The position numbers and the translations under genes are program-made. Shown one piece after another: positions 19,071-29,787 of a DNA stretch of 64,000 nt. The DNA comes from Jiella mangrovi (GTDB taxonomy: Bacteria > Pseudomonadota > Alphaproteobacteria > Rhizobiales > Rhizobiaceae): the NCBI RefSeq assembly GCF_017815135.1, contig NZ_JAGJCF010000004.1, forward strand, positions 186,001 to 250,000, in the 5' to 3' direction. Under the pieces are notes generated by a model. That model saw nothing but the letters and a program-made list of their open reading frames with translations. It did not search any database and was not told where the DNA came from. Each line of letters opens with the position of its first letter. The first letter of the stretch is position 1.

Positions 19071-20627
19071 ATGGCTGATCGCAACACCTTACGCACATCC
19101 GCCGGTGCGCCGTGGCCGAACAATCAGGATTCGCTGTCGGCCGGCGAACGCGGCCCGCTTCTCATCCAGGACTACCAGCTAATCGAGAAGCTCGCCCATC
19201 AGAATCGCGAGCGCATCCCCGAGCGCACCGTGCACGCCAAGGGCTGGGGCGCCCACGGCAAGATGGTGATCACCGAGGACATCTCGAAATACACCAAGGC
19301 GAAGTGCCTGCAGAAGGGCGTCGAGACGCCGATGCTGGCGCGCTTCTCCACGGTTGCCGGCGAGGCCGGCGCCGCCGACCACGAGCGCGACGTGCGCGGC
19401 TTCTCCTTGAAGTTCTACACCCAGGACGGCAACTGGGACATGGTCGGCAACAACACGCCGGTCTTCTTCGTCCGCGACCCCTACAAGTTCCCGGACTTCA
19501 TCCACACCCAGAAGCGTCACCCGAAGACCAACATGCGCTCGCCGACAGCCATGTTCGACTTCTGGGGCCTGTCGCCGGAAGCTCTGCATCAGGTGACGAT
19601 CCTGATGTCCGACCGCGGCCTGCCGCAGTCGCCGATGCACATGAACGGCTACGGTTCGCACACCTTCTCGCTGTGGAACGACGCCGGCGAGCGCTACTGG
19701 GTGAAGTTCCATTACAAGACCCAGCAGGGCCACGACTGGTACTCCAACGCCGAGGCCGAGAAGATCATCGGCAAGACTCGCGAGGGCTATCAGGAGCGGC
19801 TGTTCAACACGATCGAGGAAGGCAAGTACCCGCGCTGGAAGTTCCAGATCCAGGTCATGCCGGAGATGGACGCCGACAAGTGCGACTTCAATCCGTTCGA
19901 TCTCACCAAGGTCTGGCCGCATGACCAGTTCCCGATGATCGACGTCGGCTACATCGAGCTGAACCGCAACGCCGACAACTACTTCGCCGAGATCGAGAAC
20001 GCCGCCTTCTCGCCGTCGAACGTCGTGCCGGGCATCTCCTTTTCGCCCGACAAGATGTTGCAGGCTCGCGTCTTCTCCTATGCAGACGCCCATCGCTACC
20101 GGCTTGGCACCCATTACGAGACGATCCCGGTGAACCGTCCGATCGTGGAAGTGCACAACTACCACAAGGATGGCGAGATGAACGTCTTCGGCGGCGTTCG
20201 GACCGGCAACGAGAACGCCTATTACGAGCCGAACTCCTTCGCAGACGAAGGCGCGGCCGTCGAAGACCGTTCGGCCCAGGAGCCGCCGCTGCGGATCTCG
20301 GGCGATGCGGCCCGCTACGACCACACCAAATATGACGACTACCTGCAGGTCCGCGCGCTCGTCATGGAGGTCATGGACGAGGCCCAGCGCCAGCGGCTCT
20401 ATGCCAACATGGGCGGCGCCATGGCCGGCATTCCCTCACAGATCGCGGAGCGCTGGTTCGGTCATCTGAAGCAGGTGCATCCGGACTACGAGGCTGGCGT
20501 TCGCGCGGCATGGAACGAGGCCAACGCCTCTTCCGGCTACTCGCCGAACTCGCACCCGGTGACCGACGACACCCCGCAGATGACTTCCGGCAACAATGCC
20601 GGTAATCGCCCGCAGGCGGCCGAATAA
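19071..20627 (+). CDS. katA: Monofunctional heme catalase
   Basis: 518 residues. Converts hydrogen peroxide to water and oxygen. Active-site residues are visible: H55 in '[12 protein letters not shown]', N128 in '[10 protein letters not shown]' and the proximal heme tyrosine Y337 in '[14 protein letters not shown]'. GGGAGG precedes the ATG at 19071, which also fits the family start; the open frame runs from 18975. Divergent from oxyR, so peroxide induction is expected. A strong terminator follows at 20677. Confidence 0.97.
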   Translation: MADRNTLRTSAGAPWPNNQDSLSAGERGPLLIQDYQLIEKLAHQNRERIPERTVHAKGWGAHGKMVITEDISKYTKAKCLQKGVETPMLARFSTVAGEAGAADHERDVRGFSLKFYTQDGNWDMVGNNTPVFFVRDPYKFPDFIHTQKRHPKTNMRSPTAMFDFWGLSPEALHQVTILMSDRGLPQSPMHMNGYGSHTFSLWNDAGERYWVKFHYKTQQGHDWYSNAEAEKIIGKTREGYQERLFNTIEEGKYPRWKFQIQVMPEMDADKCDFNPFDLTKVWPHDQFPMIDVGYIELNRNADNYFAEIENAAFSPSNVVPGISFSPDKMLQARVFSYADAHRYRLGTHYETIPVNRPIVEVHNYHKDGEMNVFGGVRTGNENAYYEPNSFADEGAAVEDRSAQEPPLRISGDAARYDHTKYDDYLQVRALVMEVMDEAQRQRLYANMGGAMAGIPSQIAERWFGHLKQVHPDYEAGVRAAWNEANASSGYSPNSHPVTDDTPQMTSGNNAGNRPQAAE

Positions 20628-20676
20628 TCATCGGCGAGGAGCGCCCGACAAGGGCTCTGTTGCCGATGAGACCAAT

Positions 20677-20706
20677 GGGGTCGGGCTTTTTGCCCGGCCC
20701 CTTTTT
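20677..20706 (+). terminator. Intrinsic terminator after katA
   Basis: GGGGTCGGGC (20677-20686) pairs with GCCCGGCCCC (20692-20701) with one G-T pair and is followed by TTTTT. Confidence 0.85.
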
Positions 20707-20896
20707 GTCAGGGGCCTCTCTTTCGAGCGGCCGTGTCGACGGCAAACCGGTCGCGCGAATGCCGGCCGCCGGGACACCAAATCCGTAAAGCTCCAGTGAA
20801 GCTGCGCCTTCTCCTGGTGCATAGGAGCGTTGCATCTGCCCCGATTGCTGCATTGCACAAGAAGACATAGCTTCATGGCAACAAAGGAGAAAAGCC

Positions 20897-21043
20897 ATGA
20901 AGTTTGCAAAGACGATCCGCTCGCTGCTTGGTTCTGAGACGCAGCAGACCCGTGAACATCGCTATCTCGACCAGTCCGTCTCGATGGCCGATCTCGAGCG
21001 CCGTCAGCGCGAAATCGACCGCGGCATGTTCCGCCAGCGCTAA
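20897..21043 (+). CDS. DUF3563-family small protein
   Basis: 48 residues, starting MKFAKTIRSLL and ending 'SMADLERRQREIDRGMFRQR'. The 'YLDQSVSMADLERRQREID' part matches the short DUF3563 family of rhizobia and burkholderias (a 'yL..avdl.DLE.R.r.ld' pattern) as I remember it. It is cytoplasmic, highly charged and without cysteine or signal. AAAGGAGA precedes the ATG at ideal distance. It has its own transcript space downstream of the katA terminator. Function unknown in the family. Confidence 0.85.
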   Translation: MKFAKTIRSLLGSETQQTREHRYLDQSVSMADLERRQREIDRGMFRQR

Positions 21044-21144
21044 GGTCCGACCGGGACGCCGAGGGGCCCGTTTTGTCTTGGGCTCAGCGCATCGCTCGTC
21101 GCGGACAAGCGGTTGTTCCCGCCCGGGCAAGACCAGATGACCAA

Positions 21145-21170
21145 ACCCCTGGCACCCCTTCGGTCAGGGG
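21145..21170 (-). terminator. Hairpin downstream of the unknown 349-aa gene
   Basis: CCCCTG (21146-21151) pairs with CAGGGG (21165-21170); on the minus strand it is followed by TTTGG. It lies 25 bases beyond the stop of the gene at 21195. Weak T run. Confidence 0.4.
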
Positions 21171-21194
21171 CCGCAGCGGCTCTTCATCGTGCCG

Positions 21195-22244
21195 TCACTC
21201 GAGCGGCGCCGCCTTCACTCTGCGAAGGCGGATCGTTTCGACGGAAAACACCCCCTCGATCGCGCCTTCCTTCATGTCGAAGGCGAATGTGATCGGGTTG
21301 GCGGCGCTCTCGACCGTGAACTCCTGGGTCAGCGCAAGCCGCCCTTCGGTGGGAAGGTCGCAGGACAGCATTCCGCGGCGCTTGTCGAGTTCCGAAATCA
21401 GCCAGATCAGGCGATTTTTGGATGGGTTATCGCTGACCCGGATGACCACTTCGCAGAGCCAGTTGCCCGGCACGAGGCGGTATTCCGGCCCGTTGAGCAG
21501 GCGCCGCGCCTTGCCGAGCAGTTCGATGTATTCGGGCGCGGGCTCCTGGCGGTTGCGCGGATCGAAAAGCGACTGGATCGGCCAGGAGATCGTTCCGCCC
21601 TCGATCTGCCCGCGCCCCACTCCATAAGCCTCCCGCACCGCCCCGAGCAGCGCGATCTCGTCGTCGTTGAGCGCGTCGATGGCGGCCTGCGCGTCCTTGT
21701 AGTCTGAGGCAAACGCGTTCATCCCCTCGATGATCGTCGTCCTCGGGGTGATGGCGCCCAGCTTCAGGCGCGCGACGACGGTGTCCACCAGCGCCTGATC
21801 GGGCTCGATGCCGAAGAACCACGCCAGCGACTGAATGAAGGGCAGGAGCAGCGAGTTGGTGTCCGGCCGGGGATAAACCATCGCATTGGTGGTTTCGGCG
21901 AGATAGGAGAGCGTCGCCGAGGCCATGGTGGCGGAACAGAGCACCTTGCGGAACTCCTTGTTGGGATCGGTGAGCATTCGCCCGACGGTCTGCGAGAGGT
22001 CGTCGTCGAAGAGAACGACCTTGGACTGCGTTCTCTGAAGAAGCTTGGCGACCCGGTTGTCGCCGGCATGGATGAAGGCGACGAACGCGTCGGTCTTGCG
22101 ATCCTTGTAGGCGTCGTAGAACTGCTCGAGCCGGGAGAACTGGGCCGGCTGGACGTCGCCATGCGCAGCCCTGCCGATCGCCTGGACCATCGAAAAGCCG
22201 AAGCGGCTATAGGCGGAGTGCGATCCCGAAACTAGGTACAGCAT
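21195..22244 (-). CDS. Unknown protein, 349 aa, near methyltransferase and GT-D genes
   Basis: I do not recognise the family. The protein begins MLYLVSGSHSAYSRFGFSMVQAIG, where a hydrophobic strand followed by a Gly/Ser loop and a helix resembles the nucleotide-binding start of sulfotransferase-like or kinase-like P-loop folds, but without a true GxxxxGKS/T motif. A second strand 'KVVLFDDDLSQTVGRML' (about 75-91) follows. The middle is helical with many aromatic residues; there is no signal peptide or membrane span. AGGAAG precedes the ATG at 22244. It lies 235 bases downstream of a methyltransferase gene and a TPR/GT-D gene on the same strand, suggesting a role in modification of a surface glycan or carrier, which is inference. 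Confidence 0.7.
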   Translation of the reverse strand: MLYLVSGSHSAYSRFGFSMVQAIGRAAHGDVQPAQFSRLEQFYDAYKDRKTDAFVAFIHAGDNRVAKLLQRTQSKVVLFDDDLSQTVGRMLTDPNKEFRKVLCSATMASATLSYLAETTNAMVYPRPDTNSLLLPFIQSLAWFFGIEPDQALVDTVVARLKLGAITPRTTIIEGMNAFASDYKDAQAAIDALNDDEIALLGAVREAYGVGRGQIEGGTISWPIQSLFDPRNRQEPAPEYIELLGKARRLLNGPEYRLVPGNWLCEVVIRVSDNPSKNRLIWLISELDKRRGMLSCDLPTEGRLALTQEFTVESAANPITFAFDMKEGAIEGVFSVETIRLRRVKAAPLE

Positions 22245-22479
22245 GGCAGGTTTTCTTCCTGGGCATTGCGACGAACGGCTGGAGCGCGCTCGCATAGAAC
22301 ATTTCCACTCGATTAGCGATTCTGCTCACCGCGCAAGTGGTCGCATGGCTGATGGTCGAGGGGCGTGACGGGAAATCTGGCGTGAGCCGCCGGCATTCGC
22401 TAGGTGAGGGGCGACGCGAGGGGCGGCGAGGCGGCAGAAGGTCTGGCAGCCCACGGGTGGCCGCCCGAAACCGCGATCT

Positions 22480-23241
22480 CTACGGCCCCGGCTTGCGGAC
22501 GATGAACGCGAAGTGCGATGAAAACATCAGCTTCATCAGATTGATCCGCATTTCGTCTGCACCGATCCTGGCGCCGTAACGTTCGATCTCCCGCATGACC
22601 GCATTGTCGGGCTGCAGCTCGCCGGCGAGGGAATTCTGATTGGTCCCGCGTGTGACGATGAGCAGGCGGCGAAGCAGGAAGGTCAGTCCATCGAAGCGCG
22701 GATAGACTTTCTCAAGCTCAAGCCCGGCCGCCTGACTTGCCACCTTCAAGCCATAGGGCGTGAAATTGAAGGTGCTGAAGTCGTGCATCTGCTCCAGCTG
22801 CGAGACCGAACCGACAATGGCACCGCCAGGTTTCAGCACCCGCGAGATTTCTGAAAAGGTCCGGGGAATGTCGGTGAGATGTTCGAAGACCTGCATGGAG
22901 AACACGACGTCGAAGGCGCCGTCCTCGGCCGGGATCCTCACGCCGTCGTAAAAGATGATGTCGTTCACGCCTCGGGCGGCGTCGTGCGCCGAAGCCGCCA
23001 TGCCCTCGGCATAGTTCAGGCCCGTCCAGCGAAATCCGTATCGCTCGCAGGCCTTGCGGTAGGCGCCGGTCCCGCATCCGAAGTCCAGGAGCGTCTGCCC
23101 GCTCCCGGAGCTTTCCTTTGCCAGGAGGTGCTCGGGGCCCCGTACCAGCTCATCCGAGCGGGCCAGAAGCGGGCCGATCTCGCGATAGAAGGAGCCGTCG
23201 ATGACGAGCTTTGTCCCCGAGGCGAGTACGGAACGCACCAT
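22480..23241 (-). CDS. Class I SAM-dependent methyltransferase
   Basis: 253 residues from the ATG at 23241. 'TLLDFGCGTGAYRKACERYGFRWTGLNYAEGM' is motif I and the acidic-loop region of a Methyltransf_11/23 fold, and 'GAFDVVFSMQVFEHLTDIPRTFSEISRVLKPGGAIVGSV' supplies motifs post-I to III. The acceptor is unknown. The frame is open 51 codons further upstream and overlaps the end of the preceding gene (stop 23318); a GGAGG stands before an ATT codon at about 23280, so the true start may lie upstream of the ATG chosen here, which lacks its own ribosome site. Probably translated with the TPR/GT-D gene. Confidence 0.85.
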   Translation of the reverse strand: MVRSVLASGTKLVIDGSFYREIGPLLARSDELVRGPEHLLAKESSGSGQTLLDFGCGTGAYRKACERYGFRWTGLNYAEGMAASAHDAARGVNDIIFYDGVRIPAEDGAFDVVFSMQVFEHLTDIPRTFSEISRVLKPGGAIVGSVSQLEQMHDFSTFNFTPYGLKVASQAAGLELEKVYPRFDGLTFLLRRLLIVTRGTNQNSLAGELQPDNAVMREIERYGARIGADEMRINLMKLMFSSHFAFIVRKPGP

Positions 23242-23317
23242 TGCGGACAGAAGCGAAGCTGCGGAGGGCTCATCTCGAATGAATGCGACCTCCGCAGGTT
23301 CCGGTGTCCGAGCGACC

Positions 23318-24556
23318 CTAGAACCCCGGTCGCGTCTTCTTTCCCATCCACTTGTCTGCAATCGAGCCGATATCGAGAGCGATCGCTCCCTCACGTTTCA
23401 ACCGCAATGCGTAAAGCTTACCCAATATTCCGCCGCCGACCAAGACCACCCGTCCACGTTGATCGTTTTCGGCGATCAACTTCATGTTCTTGTGGAAGAA
23501 GTCGGGGAAGTGGCGGCCCGTGACGGTTCCCTCGCCGTGGAGATGCCGGCGCGAGGGTTCGCCGGGAATCGGATAGTAATCGACGTCCTTGACGCCGAAC
23601 TGCCCCTTGATGTGGTCCACGATATCGGGATGGCATGACATCACGCCGACCCGGCTCTGCGAGGCCAGGAGCTCTTTCAAAAAGCCGGACGAATCGAGCT
23701 GATAGTGCAGGGATTCGGTGAAGAGCGCGGCCTTGCGGGACTTCAGTTCCAAAGCGCAGCGCAGGGCGTTGATCGTTCCCGGGACGCCGCGGATGCTGGC
23801 GATCTCGTATTCGTGCCGGATCCAGCTCAGGGACGGCGAGCCGATGACGTCTGCCGTGCGCAGGACATGGCGCAGATCGGTCAGCGCCGCGTAGAAGCCG
23901 CCCTGCGCCGAAATCTGGTCTGCCCCGAACCAGATGTTCCAGAACTCCTCGCGGTTGCGATCGTAAAGGGCACCGTAACGGGTTTCATCGCGCGTCGAGC
24001 GGTGGAGCCAGGTGCCTTCCCCGTCGCCGATCCGCACCATGGCGAAAGGCGTCTGGGTCTGGACGGCGTTCGTGATGCTCTTCTTGATGTTGTCGAGGGT
24101 CGTGCGAAAGGGCTTCGCCTTTTCGTGCAGCGCATTTGCCTCTTCGTGGCGGAAGTCGGTGACAAAGCGCGTGAACTGCGATGCCATGCCGATATTGCGC
24201 AGGGTCTCGATGCTTCTGGGAAGAGCTCTTTCCAGAACGCTCAGGGCCGCATCCGTATGGCCGTCGGTCGCCAGATGCAACGCGAAGGCCATGACGGTTC
24301 TCGCGTCGGACGGATTTCGGTCATAGGCATAGGAGAAGGCAGCAAGCGCATCGGCCTTGCGCTTCTCGCTCTGGTAGAGAATGCCAAGTTCGTAGCTAGG
24401 CTGGAAGTTGTCCGGCTGCGCCTCCTTGGCTGCGAGCAACGTTCGTTCTGCCTCGTGCAGCTCGCCTTTGTTCCTAAGGGTTACGCCTTGCCTTAGCAGC
24501 TCGAAAGGATCGTCTTTACTCAACTGACGTCGCGCGTCCTTCTTCCCGAACAACAA
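23318..24556 (-). CDS. TPR protein with GT-D-like glycosyltransferase domain
   Basis: 412 residues. Residues about 18-125 contain tetratricopeptide repeats ('ELLRQGVTLRNKGELHEAERTLLAAKEAQPDNFQPSYELGILYQSEKRKADALAAF'). From about 170 a second domain starts with 'FAMVRIGDGEGTWL'; an R-x-GDGE motif opens the GT-D fold known from the DUF1792 glycosyltransferases. It ends with 'ALDIGSIADKWMGKKTRPGF', a tail also typical of these domains. It likely transfers a sugar to a glycan or protein; donor and acceptor are unknown. It is cytoplasmic, with no signal or membrane segment. First gene of the run that continues with the methyltransferase. Confidence 0.75.
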   Translation of the reverse strand: MLFGKKDARRQLSKDDPFELLRQGVTLRNKGELHEAERTLLAAKEAQPDNFQPSYELGILYQSEKRKADALAAFSYAYDRNPSDARTVMAFALHLATDGHTDAALSVLERALPRSIETLRNIGMASQFTRFVTDFRHEEANALHEKAKPFRTTLDNIKKSITNAVQTQTPFAMVRIGDGEGTWLHRSTRDETRYGALYDRNREEFWNIWFGADQISAQGGFYAALTDLRHVLRTADVIGSPSLSWIRHEYEIASIRGVPGTINALRCALELKSRKAALFTESLHYQLDSSGFLKELLASQSRVGVMSCHPDIVDHIKGQFGVKDVDYYPIPGEPSRRHLHGEGTVTGRHFPDFFHKNMKLIAENDQRGRVVLVGGGILGKLYALRLKREGAIALDIGSIADKWMGKKTRPGF

Positions 24557-24954
24557 TTCTTCGCCTTATCCATCAACGGTGTGGTCAATGGCGCTTGCAG
24601 CCACCGGTTAAGTTGATTGGCACTGCGTCCGCATGAACTACGCGAGCGCGGGTTCGTAAGATGCTCACTCTCCCCGGGAAGACAGGCTTTTCAGGGAGTA
24701 ACATGCTGTGCATACGATCTTCCGGTTCCCGAATCGGGCTGTCAGGCGAGGGTCTTATCGGCTTTTCGGCCGGTTTGCCAAGAAGCCTCAGACGTCCGAC
24801 GTCTCTCGGCTTCCTTGCACTGCGCGGCCCGGTTGGGCGATGGCGGCCGGAGCCGCCGGCTTTGACCCGATACGACCACGACCGGCCACGGGTCTCATTC
24901 CAAACGCGCTGAAGCGATGGGCCTTGATTGTGGCAATTCTGGCAAGCCGACGCG
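24557..24954. other. Intergenic region with no recognisable gene
   Basis: 398 bases between the start of the TPR/GT-D gene and the stop of argG (both minus). Short open frames exist in several frames (24617-25007), but none has a ribosome site, a domain or consistent codon use. A GC-rich hairpin GGCGGC-CGGA-GCCGCC lies at about 24842. The region presumably holds the promoter of the TPR/GT-D operon. Confidence 0.5.
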
Positions 24955-26175
<1,221 letters not shown>

Positions 26176-26399
26176 GGCGGGGCTGGGATCCTGTTTTCGT
26201 CGAAATTCCGGTTTCGGCCGAACTTTATGGCCGCGTCTGACAGAGGCAAGGCATTCTCATGGCATGTGTTGTCAAGAGCACACCCTTTCCTGTCGTCATC
26301 TGATAAGTCCGTCTGACAGCGGTGATGGCAGCTTTGAGTTGTTTCGCGCGCCTCGTCGATCGCAGCCGAGTAAACCGGCTAAATCCGCGAAAGAGACTG

Positions 26400-27263
26400 A
26401 TGTTGAAGCGCAATTCACTGATCGCCATCGTCGTCTTTTCGCCGTTCGGGGTGGCGGAGGCGCAAGACGCCGGCTCTTTCGATTCCCCTGACAACTTCCA
26501 GTCAGTCCTCTCTTTCGATGGAGCCTATGTCGGGTTCAGCGGCGGTTTTTCTCGGGCGGAGCGGGACTTTTCGTCGAATTTCGGGCTCCTGCCATCTGCG
26601 AAAGAGGCGAGCGATCAGGCGTCGGCCGGCTTCCATTCAGGCTACGGCACGACCTATGGCGCCTTCTATCTCGGCACGGAGGGCGACGTTCGATTTTACG
26701 ACGATGACGGCGTTGCCGGGACGGACGAATTCGCAAGTCGATGGAGCGGTTCCTCGGTCGGGGGCGGCGCTCTCGCAGGTCAGGGTATCGGGGCGGCGGC
26801 CGGGACAGAGCCGGGCTCGTCAGTCTCGCCGAGCGTCAGCGAACGGCAGATCGACATATCCGAAACCTACCGACAGAGGATCCGCGAAACTGTTTCCGCC
26901 AAACTGCGAGCCGGCTATGTGGTCGGTCGCTTCATGCCTTTCGTGACAGGCGGCGTAAGTGTCGGCCGCACCGATATCGACTATGCAGGCCGGATCGCAT
27001 CGGAACGCCGGGTCGATGGTGAGCTGGTCGGCCGTTCCGACTATCTCGCCGAGGTCTCCGAGAACGAAATCCAATTCGGCTACACCGTCGGTGGGGGACT
27101 GGAATATCTCGTCGACGAGAACATTTCGCTGAGAGGCGAGTATGCCTTCACCGATCTGGGAACACAGCGCTACGTCTTCCAATCCTCTGACCTGCCAGAC
27201 CTCGATGTCCAATTCGATACCAAGGTCCATGAGGCACGACTCGGTTTCAGCTTCCGTTTCTGA
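26400..27263 (+). CDS. Outer membrane beta-barrel protein (Omp25/Omp31-like)
   Basis: 287 residues. A short signal peptide (1-21, ending GVAEA) precedes a barrel: 'FDGAYVGFSGGFSRAERDF' is a typical first strand, then 'KLRAGYVVGRFMPFVTGGVSVG', 'FGYTVGGGLEYLVDENISLRGEYAFTDLGTQ' and a C-terminal strand ending in Phe (LGFSFRF), as expected for recognition by the Bam complex. It resembles the rhizobial/Brucella Omp25/31 group with a longer than usual loop (about 105-165). The start at 26400 has AAAGAGA upstream. Confidence 0.85.
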   Translation: MLKRNSLIAIVVFSPFGVAEAQDAGSFDSPDNFQSVLSFDGAYVGFSGGFSRAERDFSSNFGLLPSAKEASDQASAGFHSGYGTTYGAFYLGTEGDVRFYDDDGVAGTDEFASRWSGSSVGGGALAGQGIGAAAGTEPGSSVSPSVSERQIDISETYRQRIRETVSAKLRAGYVVGRFMPFVTGGVSVGRTDIDYAGRIASERRVDGELVGRSDYLAEVSENEIQFGYTVGGGLEYLVDENISLRGEYAFTDLGTQRYVFQSSDLPDLDVQFDTKVHEARLGFSFRF

Positions 27264-27363
27264 GCTGGGGGTGTCTGGCGAAGGCTGAAGAAGTTGTCGT
27301 TGCGGGGGTTGGGCAGTCGGCGTAGAGCCTCCTGATGATCAAGGAGCTTTCGGCAGGCGCGTC

Positions 27364-28008
27364 ATGACCTTCATTCCCGATCTTTCGACCCTTCTTGCCT
27401 TCTCCCTTGCCTGTTTCATCCTGACGATCACGCCGGGGCCGGACATGACGTTGTTCCTCGGCCGCACGCTGGCCGGGGGCAGGGCCGCCGGGATCGCCGC
27501 CTTTGCCGGCGCCTCGACGGGATCCTTGATCCACACGACGCTCGCCGCCGTCGGCCTGTCGGCGCTGATCGCGGCGTCGCCGGAGGCGTTCTTCGTCCTG
27601 AAGATCTTCGGCGCGGGCTATCTGATTTTTCTGGCCGTCCAGGCGATCCGCTCCGGCTCGACCTTCCGCGTGGACACGAAGGGCGCGCCGAAACCCCGCT
27701 CGCTCAAGGCCAGCTGGCTGACCGGCATCGGCATCAACCTGTCGAACCCGAAGATCATCCTGTTCTTCGTGACCTTCCTGCCGCAGTTCATCCAGGCCGG
27801 CGATCCCCATGCCGGGGCCAAGCTGTTTTTCCTCGGGGTCTATTTCATCGTCTTTGCGGCGCCGTTCTGCGTGGCGATGATCTTCGCCGCCGACGGCCTG
27901 TCGGCGGCGCTCAGACGTCGGCCGAAGATCACGCGGGCGATCGACTGGATCTTTGCCAGCGTCTTCTCGGTCTTCGCGGTGAAGATCCTGATGACGCAGG
28001 GGCGGTGA
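27364..28008 (+). CDS. LysE-family amino acid exporter
   Basis: 214 residues with about six transmembrane helices. The N-terminal 'FSLACFILTITPGPDMTLFLGRTLAGGRAAGIAAFAGASTGSLIH' carries the TPGPD signature of LysE/RhtB exporters; 'GIGINLSNPKIILFFVTFLPQFI' is the second conserved block. It exports an amino acid or a related small molecule by proton antiport; the substrate is unknown. Stands alone between an outer membrane protein gene and a convergent FMN reductase gene. Confidence 0.93.
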   Translation: MTFIPDLSTLLAFSLACFILTITPGPDMTLFLGRTLAGGRAAGIAAFAGASTGSLIHTTLAAVGLSALIAASPEAFFVLKIFGAGYLIFLAVQAIRSGSTFRVDTKGAPKPRSLKASWLTGIGINLSNPKIILFFVTFLPQFIQAGDPHAGAKLFFLGVYFIVFAAPFCVAMIFAADGLSAALRRRPKITRAIDWIFASVFSVFAVKILMTQGR

Positions 28009-28107
28009 AGCGTATCCGGCTCGGCCGGATCGAGCCTCCGCCGAGCGGGGCAGGGCGCCGTCGAGGCGGCTTTGCCAGGGCGTTCGCCAAAGGGAGGTGA
28101 AAGCTGT

Positions 28108-28698
28108 TTAATAGGGCGGCGGGATCTTTTGCCTTTGCGCTTTCGCGGCCTCGGCCCACCATTGAAGATCGCTCGCAAAGCGGGGAAACGCCTTTTCCAG
28201 ATGGCCGCCGGCGTCGCCCGTCGGATTGCCATTCTCGTCGAGGGTCGCTGCGATCGGGCCGACGGAGAGCGCCGACGAGATCACCACTATCCCCATCTCC
28301 GACAGCGTGCCGTGCCAGGCCATCGCGGCCCGGACTCCGGAGAACCGCCCGGCCGAATAGCTGGCGATCGCGGCGGGACGCCAGAACCACTCCTCGAGGA
28401 AGTGGTCGGTCAGGTTCTTCAGCCCCGGCTGAACGCCCCAGTTATATTCGCCGGTCACGAAGACGAAGCCGTCGGCCGCCTTGATCTTGGCGGCCAGAGC
28501 CTGAAGCGCCGCTGGCGCGGTGCCCGGATCGTATTCCTTGTACATGCGGTCGAGCATCGGCAGATCAACGGCCTTGGCGTCGACCAGTTCGCAGGCATCG
28601 CCGCGTGATTTGAAGCTCTCGACGACGTAGCTGGCGAGCCGGATGCCCATCCGGTCGCGCCGGTAAGAGCCGTAGAACACCAGAATGTTCAAAGCCAT
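28108..28698 (-). CDS. NADPH-dependent FMN reductase family protein
   Basis: 196 residues with a flavodoxin-like fold: 'LNILVFYGSYRRDRMGIRLASYV' is the FMN phosphate loop, and 'GFVFVTGEYNWGVQPGLKNLTDHF' matches the conserved 'PEYN.s.pg.LKn.iD' block of the family (here GEYN). The physiological acceptor is not known; relatives reduce quinones, azo dyes or chromate. GGGAGGGAG precedes the ATG. No close co-directional partner. Confidence 0.9.
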   Translation of the reverse strand: MALNILVFYGSYRRDRMGIRLASYVVESFKSRGDACELVDAKAVDLPMLDRMYKEYDPGTAPAALQALAAKIKAADGFVFVTGEYNWGVQPGLKNLTDHFLEEWFWRPAAIASYSAGRFSGVRAAMAWHGTLSEMGIVVISSALSVGPIAATLDENGNPTGDAGGHLEKAFPRFASDLQWWAEAAKAQRQKIPPPY

Positions 28699-28852
28699 GC
28701 GACGTCTCCCTCCCGCTCTGCCAAGCCGCGGGCGGGATCATAGCCCGGCGGGGCTGGTCTGGCAGCCAAATCGCCGTGAAGCCGAAAGGACGCTCGAAAG
28801 CACGGGTCGCGGCGCGGCGTCGATCGGCGCCGATCCGTCGCCCTCAAACCCC

Positions 28853-29512
28853 TCATGCATAGGCATAGGGGCCGCCGCGCTTCAGGGCCTGACGATAGGC
28901 CGGGCGCTCGTGAATGCGCTGGAGGAACTCGCGCAGGCGCGGGTGATGCTCGTAGCCGAAACGCGTGGCGGCGGCTTCGACGGGAAAGCTCATCATCACG
29001 TCGGCGACGGTCATCTGCGGCCCGGCGAACCAGCCGGTCTTCTCGATCGATCGCTCCCAGTGATTGATGTGCAGCGTCATCTGCGGCTGGACGAGCATCT
29101 CGTCGACCTTTTCCATCGCGGTCTTGAGGATCGGCTTGGCGAAAAACGGCGCCCGGTCGGGGATCATCTGCAGGACGAGCATCAGGAACAGCGGCGGCAT
29201 CGCCGAACCTTCGGCGTAATGGAGGAAATGCCGCACGGTCCAGTAGTCGTCGCTGCCGACCGGCGGCATCAGCCGGCCCTCGCCATATTTCGTCAGGATG
29301 TATTCGACGATCGCGCCGGTCTCCGCGATCGTGCGGCCCTCGTCGGTGACGAGGGGTGACTTGCCCAGCGGATGAACCTGCTTCAGCTCCTTGGGCGCCT
29401 GCAGGTCCTTGGTGCGCTGATAGTGCTTCACGTCGTATGGCGCGCCGAGTTCTTCGAGCAGCCAGAGAACGCGCTGGGAGCGGGAATTGTTGAGGTGGTG
29501 GACGGTAAGCAA
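28853..29512 (-). CDS. Glutathione S-transferase family protein
   Basis: 219 residues from a TTG start. The N-terminal thioredoxin-like domain reads 'LTVHHLNNSRSQRVLWLLEELGAPYDVKHYQR' and 'HPLGKSPLVTDEGRTIAETGAIVEYIL', with the glutathione-site 'ETGAI' (usual ES/ET-AI). The all-helical C-terminal domain begins near 85. I chose TTG at 29512 because GST domains start at the first beta strand; an ATG at 29608 would add 32 unrelated residues. Substrate unknown. It is divergent from the fad operon. Confidence 0.88.
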   Translation of the reverse strand: MLTVHHLNNSRSQRVLWLLEELGAPYDVKHYQRTKDLQAPKELKQVHPLGKSPLVTDEGRTIAETGAIVEYILTKYGEGRLMPPVGSDDYWTVRHFLHYAEGSAMPPLFLMLVLQMIPDRAPFFAKPILKTAMEKVDEMLVQPQMTLHINHWERSIEKTGWFAGPQMTVADVMMSFPVEAAATRFGYEHHPRLREFLQRIHERPAYRQALKRGGPYAYA

Positions 29513-29787
29513 GGTTGAAATTCCCGAAAAAGGTGTGAGGCGGGCGGTCACGACCGACGATCTTGCATCACGATGTAGTGCGCTCGCGCGGGCAATGCCA
29601 TCGCGCAAGCGCTGGCCATTGGCCTGAAGGCCCCTGTAAACCTCGGCGAACGGATCTGCCGGCAGCGGGCGTCTGCGCCCGCTTGCGCTGATGTTGCGCA
29701 GCTTGGCGGGGATATCTGTCGAGCCTTCCGGCGCGTAGTGTGGAGATCACCGGCGGGGCGAAACACCGGATTTTTTCACGCGCCGTA

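Noticed and set aside
23242-23394. N-terminal extension of the methyltransferase, possibly from an ATT codon with GGAGG
   Set aside because: ATT starts are very rare and the extension overlaps the previous gene; kept as a note only.
26234-26319. Direct repeat CGTCTGACAG upstream of argG
   Set aside because: Ten bases twice within 90 may be chance, and it does not match an arginine-regulator site known to me.
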